DNA from: Komarekiella atlantica HA4396-MV6
GTDB lineage: Bacteria; Cyanobacteriota; Cyanobacteriia; Cyanobacteriales; Nostocaceae
Reading direction: 5' to 3'
DNA length: 64,000 nucleotides
Assembly (NCBI GenBank): GCA_019359395.1
Contig: JAHHHK010000002.1
Span: forward strand, 289,559 to 353,558
Positions 27,879-37,708 of this stretch are shown here, piece by piece. Position numbers and translations under genes: made by a program. The number at the start of each line of letters is the position of its first letter. Position 1 is the stretch's first letter. The notes under the pieces are model-generated. The model did no database searches. It saw nothing but the letters and a program-made list of their open reading frames with translations, and was not told the origin of the DNA.

Positions 27879-29321
27879 TTAACTAGCTTCTGTTATGGCT
27901 CTACTCAATCGTGGTTTATCTAAACCAATTTGATTGAGTAGTAACCAGGATTGAATGAGGTCAGGGCCATGCACATCTCCGGTTAAAGCTGCTCGGAGCG
28001 ATCGCATTACTAAGCCTTTTTTAACGTTTTGCCCTTTTACTACTTGTTTAATAATGTCCTGAGCGGAGGCTTCCGATAGTTGCGATTGGTTTTCTAAAGC
28101 TGTAATTATACCCTGGAGTGCCGTAGCAGAACCTTCTTGCTTGAGTTGTGTACTGGCTTCGTCACTAAATTCAATGTCGCTGAAAAACAGTTGCGTCATT
28201 GGTACAGCATCCACCAGACGAGTCAAGCTTTGGCTAATTAAAGCTACTAGCTGCTCTAACCAGGGGCGAGTGCGTCCGCCATCAAATTTATACTCTGCTG
28301 CTTCCCAAAAAGGTATGAGCAAATCTGTGAGTTTGTCTACTGGTGTATTGTGAATATACTGACTATTCAACCAATCTAGCTTTGCCCAGTCAAACTTTGC
28401 GCCTGCTTTGTTAACGCGCTCAAAACTAAACTCTTTGGCTGCTGCTTCTAAAGTAAAGATTTCTTGAGTTGAGTCTGGGGGCGACCAACCCAACAATGTC
28501 ATGTAATTTACCAATGCTTCGGCAGTAAAGCCCAATTGCTTAAAGTCAAAAATGGAAGTGACGCCATCTCGCTTAGAAAGCTTGCGCCCATCCATATTCA
28601 AAATTAGTGGCGCGTGAGCAAAATCGGGTATGTTTGCACCCAAAGCTTCATACAGGAGAATTTGCTTGGCGGTATTGGCGATGTGGTCTTCTCCCCGGAT
28701 AACGTGGGTGATTTGCATATCGATGTCATCCACTACAACTACAAAGTTGTATAATGGCTGACCACTACCCTCTTCGGAAGCACGGGCGATGACCATATCA
28801 CCACCTAAATCGCTACCTCGCCAAGACATTTTTCCCCGTACTAAGTCATTCCAAATAATTTCTCGCCCATCTTCGATTTTGAAGCGAATCACATAAGAGC
28901 GACCTTCTGTTTCAAAAGCGGCGCGTTGTTCTGGGGTGAGGTTACGGTGACGGTTGTCGTAACGGGGTGCTTCGTTTCTAGCTTTCTGAGCCTCTCGGAG
29001 AGCTTCTAGTTCTTCGGAGGTGGTATAACAGCGATAAGCTAATCCTTGATCGAGCAGTTTTTGTACTGCTTCTTTGTAAATATCTAAGCGTTGGGATTGA
29101 AACAGTGGCCCTTCATCCCAGTTTAGTCCCAGCCAGCGCAGCCCTTCGAGAATATTTTCAGTGTATTCGGGACGCGATCGCTCTAGGTCTGTATCTTCTA
29201 TTCGTAAGATAAATTTACCACCGTGGTGGCGAGCAAACAACCAGTTAAATACAGCTGTTCTGGCTGTACCAATATGTAAATTACCAGTCGGACTTGGAGC
29301 AATACGGACTCTAACAGTCAC
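27879..29321 (-). CDS. gltX: Glutamyl-tRNA synthetase
   Basis: 480 residues of class I aminoacyl-tRNA synthetase that charges tRNA-Glu (also feeding tetrapyrrole synthesis in cyanobacteria). HIGH motif in [20 protein letters not shown] equivalent in [11 protein letters not shown] place the start at the GTG of [12 protein letters not shown] (29321) because the family begins [11 protein letters not shown]. The longer frame from 29342 starts with TTG and adds only a poorly conserved RKRELT leader. A purine-rich AAAGAGAG sits upstream of the GTG. Confidence 0.96.
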   Translation of the reverse strand: MTVRVRIAPSPTGNLHIGTARTAVFNWLFARHHGGKFILRIEDTDLERSRPEYTENILEGLRWLGLNWDEGPLFQSQRLDIYKEAVQKLLDQGLAYRCYTTSEELEALREAQKARNEAPRYDNRHRNLTPEQRAAFETEGRSYVIRFKIEDGREIIWNDLVRGKMSWRGSDLGGDMVIARASEEGSGQPLYNFVVVVDDIDMQITHVIRGEDHIANTAKQILLYEALGANIPDFAHAPLILNMDGRKLSKRDGVTSIFDFKQLGFTAEALVNYMTLLGWSPPDSTQEIFTLEAAAKEFSFERVNKAGAKFDWAKLDWLNSQYIHNTPVDKLTDLLIPFWEAAEYKFDGGRTRPWLEQLVALISQSLTRLVDAVPMTQLFFSDIEFSDEASTQLKQEGSATALQGIITALENQSQLSEASAQDIIKQVVKGQNVKKGLVMRSLRAALTGDVHGPDLIQSWLLLNQIGLDKPRLSRAITEAS

Positions 29322-29504
29322 AGTTAATTCTCTCTTTCGCAAAAAACGATAAATCTTAGCTTATAACTAAGCCTTGGTTTTGAGTCCTTAGAGATGCGAT
29401 TTATCGCGTTTGTACTGAGTCTAAGAACTGTTGACTTTGCGTCATCATCATTACCGATGTCTAATTCCTATAATACTCAGGACTCAGAACTTATGAATTG
29501 GGAA

Positions 29505-29578
29505 CGGGACTGACGGGGCTCGAACCCGCAACTTCCGCCGTGACAGGGCGGTGCTCTAACCAATTGAACTACAGTCCC
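29505..29578 (-). tRNA. tRNA-Asp (GTC)
   Basis: 74 nt on the minus strand. The acceptor stem GGGACTG pairs with CAGTCCC, followed by discriminator G. The anticodon arm CCGCCCTGTCACGGCGG carries GTC. The T arm has GCGGGTTCGAGCCCCG. The CCA end is not encoded. Confidence 0.96.
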
Positions 29579-29696
29579 TTAATTGGCAACTTTGTTATTA
29601 TGCCTATTTTTTTCCTACTTGTCAAGTACTAAAGCTAATACCTAGCCCTTTCAAAGTGGATAAAAATTTTGTTGAATAGACTCTTTAACCTCTTAA

Positions 29697-29766
29697 CTCT
29701 GTGTTCTCTGTGCCTCTGTAGTTAAATAAAAGACTTTTTAACCGCAGAGACACAAAGGGCGCAGAG
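29697..29766. repeat. Long imperfect inverted repeat (CTCTGTG / CACAAAG type)
   Basis: Arms 29697-29727 and 29738-29766 pair with few mismatches around an AT-rich loop. It belongs to the common cyanobacterial CTCTGCGCC...GGTTAA repeat type. A relative interrupted by another insert lies at 37521-37633. Confidence 0.7.
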
Positions 29767-29843
29767 AGAAAAAAAGAGATTTTACAAGTCAGCTTGAAAG
29801 GGCTAAGCTAATACCTTATGGGCATTAATAATTCTTCCCTATG

Positions 29844-29880
29844 CTAAAAAAACACACTCTTTGTAGGCGTGGTTTTTTTA
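29844..29880 (-). terminator. Probable terminator of the kinase pair
   Basis: AAAAAAC...GGTTTTTTT arms around a short AT/GC loop, directly at the 3' end of the kinase gene. The stem is imperfect. Confidence 0.45.
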
Positions 29881-29882
29881 TA

Positions 29883-31394
29883 TCAAATATGCCCTGATAC
29901 TACAAGGGGCTTTGATTCCAAACGCTGTAACATTTGGGATTGCATTTGCTTATATTGCTGCTTTAACAGGTGTTTGCTTAAATGAGGTTGAGAAGAGGGT
30001 GGTAGGTTCTGACTCTGTTTTATCCAAGTTTTCAACATTTGCCGCTGAGTTGGATCGATGCGGCTACTGAGAACATTAGTACAGGTATGTGGTGCTTCCA
30101 GAGTAAAGAAAATTAAAGGGTAGTGTTCATTTTCAGCTAGAGAGTTCACCAGCCTACGATTTTGGAGATTTTGCATATCTAGGTAGCAGGGTAGCCATTT
30201 AGGAGTCAGTTGCCGATTATAGAGTAGAGTTACCCAAAGTAGCATTGGGTGCGGGGATTCGATGAAGATAAACTGGTTGTAACGGTTAGAAAGAGTATGG
30301 TTTTTAATTTCCTGTTTGGACAACATCAGCAATAGTGCTGCAACAAATCTTTGTTTGATATCGAGAGTTTGGGGAAATACAATTTCTTGAATTGGTTTGT
30401 CCTGGGGCCAGAGAAGTTGCCAACAGGTTTGTTCTACTGTGGTAGATAAACCAGAAGCTAAGGGGCTACTAGGGATAGATTTGGCAGGTAAACTGAGATA
30501 GTTGGGCTGTCCTAAATTTTCTAAGACGCGCAAGATTTGGGCGATATTTTGCGGACGATCGCTTGCTTTTTTAGCAAGACAAGCCATGATTAAATTATCT
30601 AGCTCTTGAGGTAATTTGAGACTAGGATTAACATCTGCGATCGCTTGTGGTGGTTCAAAGTGATGCGCTTTATACCAAGCACCAAAGTAGTCGGTTTCTG
30701 GTTGCCAAGGTTTTTTGCCTGTCAGCATCTCAAACATCATTATACCTAGGCTATAAATATCAGAACGACTATCTAATTTTTCTCCATCTAGTTGTTCAGG
30801 TGAGCAATAAGGTAAAGTGCCATTAAACCCTCTACTAGTGCTAGCGGTTGATGTATAATTTAAAACCTTGGCAATACCAAAGTCTAGAATTTTAACTAAT
30901 TTATTTAATATTGGATCGGGAACAACTAATATATTTGCAGGCTTAATATCTCTATGAATTAATGGATAAACTTTGCCGTCAATATTAATACCTTGATGAG
31001 CGCACTGCAAGCCTAAACAAATTTGGCGCGAGAGCGTTATAAACATTGGCAATGGAAGCGGAATTAAATCTTTTAAACTCTTACCGCACAGATATTCCAT
31101 CACGTAGAACGGTTTACCTTTTTCGCTCACGCCATAATCATACGCTCGCACAATATGTACACTTCTTTGACTTAAAGCTGCACTCATTAAAGCTTCATGA
31201 GCAAAGTCTTGTTGCATCTTGGTATTAGCAACAGTCTGAGCCAAAAATTTGATAGCAACTGGTGTTCCCCCTAACAAAATATCATCGGCTAAAAAAACTT
31301 CACCCATGCCACCGCTACCAATTAACTGTTTAAGTTGATAACGATTGGCAAGCAACCCCGTATTACTTGGAGACGCAAATGGGCTTTGATTCAC
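29883..31394 (-). CDS. Ser/Thr protein kinase with cyanobacterial C-terminal domain
   Basis: 503 residues from a GTG with an AGAGG site. Kinase domain about residues 17-290: glycine loop LIGSGGMGEVFLAD, ATP lysine VAIKFL, catalytic LIHRDIKPANIL, DFG in KILDFGIAKV, APE-region CSPEQL. All catalytic residues are present. A 170-residue C-terminal domain follows (CWQLLWPQDKPI, PMLLWVTLLYNRQLTPKWLPCYLDMQN) without membrane helices. The same domain ends the next kinase (31493-33088), so the pair arose by duplication. Targets unknown. Confidence 0.9.
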   Translation of the reverse strand: MNQSPFASPSNTGLLANRYQLKQLIGSGGMGEVFLADDILLGGTPVAIKFLAQTVANTKMQQDFAHEALMSAALSQRSVHIVRAYDYGVSEKGKPFYVMEYLCGKSLKDLIPLPLPMFITLSRQICLGLQCAHQGINIDGKVYPLIHRDIKPANILVVPDPILNKLVKILDFGIAKVLNYTSTASTSRGFNGTLPYCSPEQLDGEKLDSRSDIYSLGIMMFEMLTGKKPWQPETDYFGAWYKAHHFEPPQAIADVNPSLKLPQELDNLIMACLAKKASDRPQNIAQILRVLENLGQPNYLSLPAKSIPSSPLASGLSTTVEQTCWQLLWPQDKPIQEIVFPQTLDIKQRFVAALLLMLSKQEIKNHTLSNRYNQFIFIESPHPMLLWVTLLYNRQLTPKWLPCYLDMQNLQNRRLVNSLAENEHYPLIFFTLEAPHTCTNVLSSRIDPTQRQMLKTWIKQSQNLPPSSQPHLSKHLLKQQYKQMQSQMLQRLESKPLVVSGHI

Positions 31395-31492
31395 TTTGAT
31401 AACCTCTGCTGCTACGCAATTAAAAATTATAAATTACAATATAAAAATTTCATCATCTGATAGCAAAAATTTTCATTTTTTATAACTAAGTT

Positions 31493-33088
31493 TCAATTAT
31501 GTGATAAAAGTTTAAAAAATATACCTAATAATTTATTCATCCAATCTTTTAAACTTACTTTTTCGCTTGTTTGGTGCACTACCAATTTTCGTAGTATATC
31601 CAATTTTAGCTTTTCATACTCTGCTTTGAGAATACTTTTAGCTTGCTTAGGCAGAATAAAATTATTTGATTCTTGACTTATATCTAACCAGTCTGCAAGC
31701 TGTTTGCGCTGAACAACTGTGAGATTTAAAGTCATTACGTGGGAGCAGCGATTTGGATTTTCTAGAGGGAAAAATAGAAGATGGTAGTAACCTGTTTCTA
31801 ATAAAGAACGCACTATTTTTTCTCCTTTACTATCTTTTAAGTCCAAGAAATAAGATAGCCATCGAGTTAAAGAAAGCTGAGCATCATATAGTACTGTTAC
31901 CCACAATAGCATTGGATATAAATTCATTTTAGTAATAAATTCAGTGCCATATGTTTTATCCAAAAATTTTGCAATTTCTTGTTTAGGTAACATTGCCCAG
32001 AAAGTTGGTATAGTGCCCTGAGAAGTAGGTAATAAATAGGGAAAGCCAATTGGGGCAATTGGTTTGTTCTTAGGCCAATTTTTCTGTAAACACTCTTTTT
32101 CAGATAATGATGTTACTGGTATTAATTGCATCGGAGAAGTAAGTTGAATGCTATTGCTTGTAGTAACAATATCATTCTTTATTTGTATCTGAACTTTTTC
32201 TAGAATGTCTAATATCTGACTAATATTTTGAGGGCGATCGCTTACTTCTTTAGCTAAACAACTCATCAATAATTTTTGTAATTCTTGCGGTATTTTTACT
32301 TGCGGATTGACTTCTTCAACTGTAGGTGGTATCTGAAAACGATGTGCTTGATACCAAGTCCCAAAAGAGTTACTTTTTGTCTGAAATGGATGTTTTCCTG
32401 TCAGCATCTCAAACATCAGCACTCCCAAACTATAAATATCAGATCTTACATCTAGCAGTTTGCGTCCTTCCATATGTTCTGGAGAACAATAAGGTAAACT
32501 GCCGATAAAAGAATCAGTCAGCGTCATTCCACTCCGCTCTGTTAAAAACTTGGCAATGCCAAAATCAAGTATTTTAATACTTTCCCTGTGTTTGTTATCA
32601 TCGCTAATGAATACATTTTCTGGTTTAATATCTCTGTGAACAATCGGATAAATTTCTCCTTTAAAACTGATACCTTGATGAGCGCATTGTAAACCCAAAC
32701 AAATTTGATTACATATAGTCAAAAAGTTAGATATTGTTAAAGGTTGAATTTTTAAAATCTGTTTTAGATTTTTCCCTTGGAGATATTCCATTATATAAAA
32801 GGGAACCTTTTCTTCAGTAACACCGTAACTTAATACACGCACAATGTGTTTACTTTTTCGACCTAATTGAGCGCCAATGAAAATTTCTCTGGCAAATCGT
32901 TGTGACATTTGCTGATTTACCAGATTAAGTGATAAAATTTTTACAGCAATGAGTATACCACCTTTAGCAGTATCTTCTGCTAGGTAAACTCTACCCATTC
33001 CACCTTTACCAATTAAATCTCTGATTAAGTAACGATTGTTTAAAAACTTTCCAATGTAAATGTCTAATTCGGCTTTTTGCCTCACCAT
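31493..33088 (-). CDS. Ser/Thr protein kinase, tandem paralogue
   Basis: 531 residues from the ATG at 33088 (an in-frame TTG lies three codons upstream). Intact Hanks-type kinase: IGKGGMGRVYLAED, IAVKIL, IVHRDIKPENVF, KILDFGIAKF and CSPEHM. The C-terminal domain (CLQKNWPKNKPI, PMLLWVTVLYDAQLSLTRWLSYFLDLKD) parallels that of the downstream kinase, with conserved Trp/Leu pattern. 98 nt separate the two genes, so they may be cotranscribed. AT-richer than its partner. Confidence 0.9.
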   Translation of the reverse strand: MVRQKAELDIYIGKFLNNRYLIRDLIGKGGMGRVYLAEDTAKGGILIAVKILSLNLVNQQMSQRFAREIFIGAQLGRKSKHIVRVLSYGVTEEKVPFYIMEYLQGKNLKQILKIQPLTISNFLTICNQICLGLQCAHQGISFKGEIYPIVHRDIKPENVFISDDNKHRESIKILDFGIAKFLTERSGMTLTDSFIGSLPYCSPEHMEGRKLLDVRSDIYSLGVLMFEMLTGKHPFQTKSNSFGTWYQAHRFQIPPTVEEVNPQVKIPQELQKLLMSCLAKEVSDRPQNISQILDILEKVQIQIKNDIVTTSNSIQLTSPMQLIPVTSLSEKECLQKNWPKNKPIAPIGFPYLLPTSQGTIPTFWAMLPKQEIAKFLDKTYGTEFITKMNLYPMLLWVTVLYDAQLSLTRWLSYFLDLKDSKGEKIVRSLLETGYYHLLFFPLENPNRCSHVMTLNLTVVQRKQLADWLDISQESNNFILPKQAKSILKAEYEKLKLDILRKLVVHQTSEKVSLKDWMNKLLGIFFKLLSHN

Positions 33089-33373
33089 ATTATCCAATTG
33101 ATTTTGTGATTCTATATTTAATAAAATCTTGTTAATTGTTAATTAAATCTAGTAAAAATTTTAATGATTTTAGTAAATTAATCATTTCCGATAACAATCA
33201 CTACAAAAAAGGTTAAACATTATGTAACATATTTATTAAGTTACGTGGTTGAGGAATTTTACTGAAACGATAAATAGGTGAGGTTAAGTTGTCTCGTTTA
33301 TACCGTGAATACACAGAAATAAGCAAAAATAATTGAACAAGGAAAAGGTGCGATCGCTTTTACCTTTATTTAA

Positions 33374-34558
33374 CTAACGTTTGAGATTTGGGAAAAAACG
33401 GCGTAATAATCTGATTAACGGTGTTTCAATTTTGAGTTTAAAGGCTAGTATCTGTGTGCGTTGCAAGGGATTAAAGTTATTGTCACTAACGAGAATTAAC
33501 GCTTGCTGTCCATCAGGTAGCTTAGAACCAAGAGTTAAGCCTTCGATATTATCTAGCAGCACATCTAAAGTTCTTAAATCTAACAGCAGTTTTTTCTGAA
33601 CGGGTTTGATTTTTTGGGATTCAACTGCTAATAGGCTGTCAATATTTTGAATATCATCAGCTCCTTCTAAAGAAACCTGAAATAGGAAAATAGCAAATCC
33701 CAAGCCAGTAAAAGACCGCTCCAAACTCAAAAAGTGTCCTTGATTGTCGAGTGCAAGTAAGTCAGGTAATCCACTAGCGAACTTGCCAGTTATATTTAAA
33801 AATGGTGTGACTGGTTCAGTTTGGTAAAGAAATTCCTTTTCTGGCTGGTTGGTAAGTAGATTGTATTGCAAAATCCGGCAAGGAGTACCAATCTTGGGTT
33901 TAGCTGCTAGTCCATCTTGGATTAGAGCATTTTCGGTAGCTGTAAACAGATACTTTTTATCAGGTGTGATGGTAAGGCTTTCAAACGCTAAATTATTGCG
34001 GATACCTTGCTGATTACTCTTAGCAGGCAAAAACTTTTTTGGTATGGGTAATGTGGTAATTTCTTTACCAGAAGATAGTAAAAATTCTTTAATAAAAGGA
34101 TTAATCAATTTTCCGGCATCGCCTTCTGAAGAAATGAATACAGTTGCTTTATTAGTTAAAGCAATGCCTTCTGTATCGGTTTTACCAGGAGAAAATGTTT
34201 GATTATTCTCATTTAATAATGTGGTTACACCGACAGGAGTAACCCCGCCATTTTTTAGGGAGCCTTTGCTGAGGTCAATTTTCAAAGTATACAAACGGGC
34301 GTTAGCTTTTTGTCCACGGTCATCGGATATGGCATAATAAAGTTCATTTTTTGTGTCGTAGGTAATTCCAGATAATCCTCCAACTTCAGTTTTTTGGAAA
34401 GTTAATCCTTTGGTGAAAGAGGTTTCTCCGATAAACTCTATACTACTAATTTCAATAGCACTTGTAGTCAAATATGTGAATAAGAAGCTGATAGTTAAAA
34501 TCGAGATAACAAAGTAAATAATCCGTGGCAAGGTGAAGATTTTTCTCATTAGCTGCAT
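33374..34558 (-). CDS. Esterase-like activity of phytase family protein
   Basis: 394 residues with an N-terminal anchor or signal (IIYFVISILTISFLFTYLT). The remainder is a beta-propeller-like phytase/esterase domain: GGLSGITYDTKNELYYAISDDRG, TDTEGIALTNKATVFISSEGD, NLAFESLTITPDKKYLFTATENA, LDNIEGLTLGSKLPDGQQALILVSDNNF. These are the conserved blocks of the PF13449 family. Probably periplasmic; substrate unknown, and phytase activity should not be assumed. Confidence 0.85.
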   Translation of the reverse strand: MQLMRKIFTLPRIIYFVISILTISFLFTYLTTSAIEISSIEFIGETSFTKGLTFQKTEVGGLSGITYDTKNELYYAISDDRGQKANARLYTLKIDLSKGSLKNGGVTPVGVTTLLNENNQTFSPGKTDTEGIALTNKATVFISSEGDAGKLINPFIKEFLLSSGKEITTLPIPKKFLPAKSNQQGIRNNLAFESLTITPDKKYLFTATENALIQDGLAAKPKIGTPCRILQYNLLTNQPEKEFLYQTEPVTPFLNITGKFASGLPDLLALDNQGHFLSLERSFTGLGFAIFLFQVSLEGADDIQNIDSLLAVESQKIKPVQKKLLLDLRTLDVLLDNIEGLTLGSKLPDGQQALILVSDNNFNPLQRTQILAFKLKIETPLIRLLRRFFPNLKR

Positions 34559-34649
34559 GGAAAGCTATTGCTGTGTGAAAATCATAAATAAGATATCACG
34601 CTAAAATTAACAGTTAGGAATATCAATCCATTTACCAGCCTTAAAATAC

Positions 34650-36110
34650 TTAAGCGAGTCGTCTACTATATTCATCCTGAACAAAATTGACAAGCCAGTC
34701 TTTTACGCTGCGGGTAGCGCGGCAATCGTCTTCGTTATAGCGTTGGATAATTTCTAGTAAGGTGCGATCGCCTGTTTGTAACCACTGATCATACCAGTAA
34801 ATACACTTAGCACCACTAGATTCTTTTTCGCGCCATTCAAAGCCCAACCAACGAGCGATAGCTTTGAGAGCATAGCTTTCTACGGGTAGGGCGACACTTT
34901 GCGTTAACTGTTCGTACACATCCACAAATCGGTTCAAAACCGGGTGTACTGAAGAGTATGGAGTACGGTAAAGCTTTGCTAGCCGTTTGACTGTATCAAA
35001 TTCATAAACACAAAAATGATAAATCGGCGCTTCGGGATATTGCCAAACTAAATTCAGGAATTGCTGCCAAATTAATTCTTCGTCCTCTGGTTTTTCTGCC
35101 ATGAAGGAATAAAATTGCTCTGTGTTAGCTTTGCGATCAACAACTAAAACTCCTAAGAGATAATCTAAATCTAAGTCTGGCTGTGCTTCAATATCAAAGT
35201 AAAGCTCTATGGGTGCTGTGAAGGTAATATCTGCTGTTGGTAGCAGGTAGGGTAAGATGAGCGGTCGTCTTTCCAGTGCAGATTGAGCTTGTACTACTAG
35301 CTTGGGGGCGACTTCACTGTCGAAACCAAGCAGGTTTTCTAGGACGCTGGGACTAGTATTGGCGAGAGATTCCAGTGTAGTGATGGCGAGGGCTTGAAGT
35401 TGAGTGTAGCGAATGGGTGTTACTCCTGGTAACAATGAGAGATGTTTTTGAGATTGGGCGATCGCATAACATTGACTATACCAATGGCAAAGATTACACT
35501 TTTGACGAGAAATAAACACCTCTGGCGCTATCGGTGTTTCTAAAACTTGAATAAACTCTTCTAGAATCTGCTGCATCTGTGGCGTCCATTTGACCAAATC
35601 TACCGCATAGCTTCTGTCTTTGGTTCGCAACATCAGCCAAGCTGTTTCAGGTGCAACCTCCTGCACTGTTGCTAATACTTGGGCGTGGAATGCAGCAACA
35701 ACTTGATATTCTTGCTTGGGGCGCTTACCCAACTCAATACTCGCCGGGACGTAAACCCAATCTCCAAAGCAAGACTGTCCTGGCTGCTTGACGAGTAAAT
35801 TTGGACGGCTCAGTAGGGTGTATCCTTCAGAATAAGTTGCTAACAGCACTCCTTTATGAATGTACTCAATACCACGCTGCATTAATTCTAAAGTCGCCGC
35901 TGCTCCCGCTTCCCAGTTTCCGTATGGATAATCTGGTTGGTGATAAGTCAATTTTGCCAAGATACTCAACTGATGAGCGATTTTGTCTTGTTGCAGTTTC
36001 CACAGCAGTTCATTAGGAGCATCTCGCTGACTTTTGTCACCGTGAGTATCTAAGAAAGGTCGGCGCTTACAGCGTTGGTATTGTAGTAGGAGTTCGGCAT
36101 TAATTAACAT
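34650..36110 (-). CDS. TM0106-family RecB-like nuclease
   Basis: 486 residues. The N-terminal half has RecB-nuclease-like features ending in a cysteine cluster (RQKCNLCHWYSQCYA), possibly an iron-sulfur site with the Cys near the N-terminus (YQRCKRRPFLDTHG). The C-terminal half is an RNase H/DEDD-like exonuclease: ELYFDIEAQPD supplies the DxE pair and QRYNEDDCRATR the last acidic residues. Such proteins are predicted DNA nucleases in repair. A helix-hairpin-helix-like stretch (ITTLESLANTSPSVL) joins the halves. Confidence 0.8.
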   Translation of the reverse strand: MLINAELLLQYQRCKRRPFLDTHGDKSQRDAPNELLWKLQQDKIAHQLSILAKLTYHQPDYPYGNWEAGAAATLELMQRGIEYIHKGVLLATYSEGYTLLSRPNLLVKQPGQSCFGDWVYVPASIELGKRPKQEYQVVAAFHAQVLATVQEVAPETAWLMLRTKDRSYAVDLVKWTPQMQQILEEFIQVLETPIAPEVFISRQKCNLCHWYSQCYAIAQSQKHLSLLPGVTPIRYTQLQALAITTLESLANTSPSVLENLLGFDSEVAPKLVVQAQSALERRPLILPYLLPTADITFTAPIELYFDIEAQPDLDLDYLLGVLVVDRKANTEQFYSFMAEKPEDEELIWQQFLNLVWQYPEAPIYHFCVYEFDTVKRLAKLYRTPYSSVHPVLNRFVDVYEQLTQSVALPVESYALKAIARWLGFEWREKESSGAKCIYWYDQWLQTGDRTLLEIIQRYNEDDCRATRSVKDWLVNFVQDEYSRRLA

Positions 36111-36242
36111 CCCTTTAAGTTAACAAGAATTTAGCATTCTCTGCGATAAAACTAGACAACTAATAATGAGTGGGAGAATAGGGGGGTAGAAGAAACAAGA
36201 AGGAAACTTGACCGTTGACTTTTGAATTAATCCAAAATTTGT

Positions 36243-37433
36243 ATGACTAGTATTTCTGTTTCACAAGCTAGGTTGCATCCTCATCGAGAGCAATTTCCCG
36301 CTTTAGCAAATAAGACTTATTTCAACTACGGGGGACAAGGGCCAATGCCTCAAGGGGCAATGGATGCCATCACCCAAACTCAAGCTCATATCCAGCATAT
36401 AGGGCCCTTTGGTAATGAGGCGTATGGCTGGATAGCCCCCCAGATTAAAGCTACCAGAGAAGCGATCGCCTCTGAGTTACATGTACCAACTGAAACAATT
36501 ACCTTCACTGAAAATGTCACTGTTGGTTGTAATATTGCTATGTGGGGTATCGACTGGCACGCTGGCGACAATATCTTGCTCTCCGATTGCGAGCACCCAG
36601 GTATAATTGCTACTGCACAGGAAATTAGCCGCAGATTTGCTGTAGAAGTTACCACCTGTCCTTTAATGGCAACTTTAAATGAAGGCGGCCCTGTGGAAGT
36701 CATTGCCCAATACTTGCGCCCTAATACCCGCCTGGTAGTATTAAGTCATGTTTTCTGGAACACAGGCCAAGTTTTACAACTTGACAAAATTGTTGAAATA
36801 TGCACAGTTAATAATTCTTTATTGCTGATTGATGCTGCTCAGTCGGTGGGTGCATTGCCTTTAAACTTAATGGAATTGGGGGTAGATTTTTATGCTTTCA
36901 CAGGACACAAGTGGTTATGTGGCCCTGCGGGTGTGGGCGGGTTATATGTGAGATCAGAAGTACGAGAAAGCTTGAAACCCACGTTTATTGGCTTGCGTGG
37001 CGTTGTTGTCGATAGTCAATCTCAGCCTGTAGATTGGCTTCCAGATGGGCGACGATACGAAGTGTCTACATTAGCTTATCCACTATATGTCGGGTTAAGG
37101 GAAGCGATCGCAATTCATCAGCAGTGGGGAACGCCACAAGAACGCTATGAGCAAATTTGCCGTAACAGTGATTACCTCTGGCAACAGTTGATAGCTTTAC
37201 CCGATATCAAATGTTTGAAGACTTCCCCACCCCAAAGCGGTATAGTCTCTTTTCAACTCACCAAGCAGCCCCAAGCAGGTCTCAAGCTTGTGCAATTCCT
37301 GGAGTCACAAAAGATATTAACTCGGACAATTGCCAACCCTAACTGTATACGCGCTAGCGTTCATTACTTTACTTTAGAATCGGAAATTGACCTACTGGTT
37401 GAGGCGATTCATGGTTTTTGCCAAGTCAGTTAA
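36243..37433 (+). CDS. Class V aminotransferase (cysteine-desulfurase-like)
   Basis: 396-residue PLP enzyme of fold type I: N-terminal TYFNYGGQGPMPQGAM, cofactor-binding ENVTVGCNIAMWGIDW, the Asp/His pair in LLIDAAQSVGALP, and the Schiff-base lysine in AFTGHKWLCGPAGVGGLY. It lacks an obvious active-site cysteine loop like that of SufS/IscS, so it may be a C-S lyase or isopenicillin-N-epimerase-like member rather than the main sulfur donor. Divergently transcribed from the nuclease gene, 132 nt away. Confidence 0.85.
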   Translation: MTSISVSQARLHPHREQFPALANKTYFNYGGQGPMPQGAMDAITQTQAHIQHIGPFGNEAYGWIAPQIKATREAIASELHVPTETITFTENVTVGCNIAMWGIDWHAGDNILLSDCEHPGIIATAQEISRRFAVEVTTCPLMATLNEGGPVEVIAQYLRPNTRLVVLSHVFWNTGQVLQLDKIVEICTVNNSLLLIDAAQSVGALPLNLMELGVDFYAFTGHKWLCGPAGVGGLYVRSEVRESLKPTFIGLRGVVVDSQSQPVDWLPDGRRYEVSTLAYPLYVGLREAIAIHQQWGTPQERYEQICRNSDYLWQQLIALPDIKCLKTSPPQSGIVSFQLTKQPQAGLKLVQFLESQKILTRTIANPNCIRASVHYFTLESEIDLLVEAIHGFCQVS

Positions 37434-37520
37434 GGGTTATGAGTTATCAAACAGAAATTATGATTTTAATTTCCACCTCCTAGCACGAACCCTGCCAAGG
37501 TGTAACTTCAAATTCAGTTT

Positions 37521-37633
37521 TCTCTGTGTCTTTGCACGGGCAGTCCGTTCAAGTCGGGAAACCCGCCCACATGGCTGCCCTCGCCTTTGTGGTTAATAAA
37601 TTAATTGTCGTCACCACAAAGACACAAAGACAC
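37521..37633. repeat. Nested repeat: CTCTGTGTC inverted repeat split by an insert
   Basis: The outer arms (TCTCTGTGTCTTTG...CCTTTGTGGT and ACCACAAAGACACAAAGACAC) would pair continuously if the GC-rich block 37535-37583 (CGGGCAG...CTGCCC, itself palindromic) were removed. It lies between the aminotransferase and glycosyltransferase genes. Confidence 0.65.
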
Positions 37634-37708
37634 TAAGTAAGATGATAGGGACGAAAGCAGATTTTTGATCTACCTTGACAGAGCTACTCCCTATCTCTTA
37701 ATTCCAAA

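Noticed and set aside
29505..29578. tRNA-Asp as attachment site for the recombinase
   Set aside because: About 18 kb from the integrase gene and no duplicated tRNA 3' end was seen near it.
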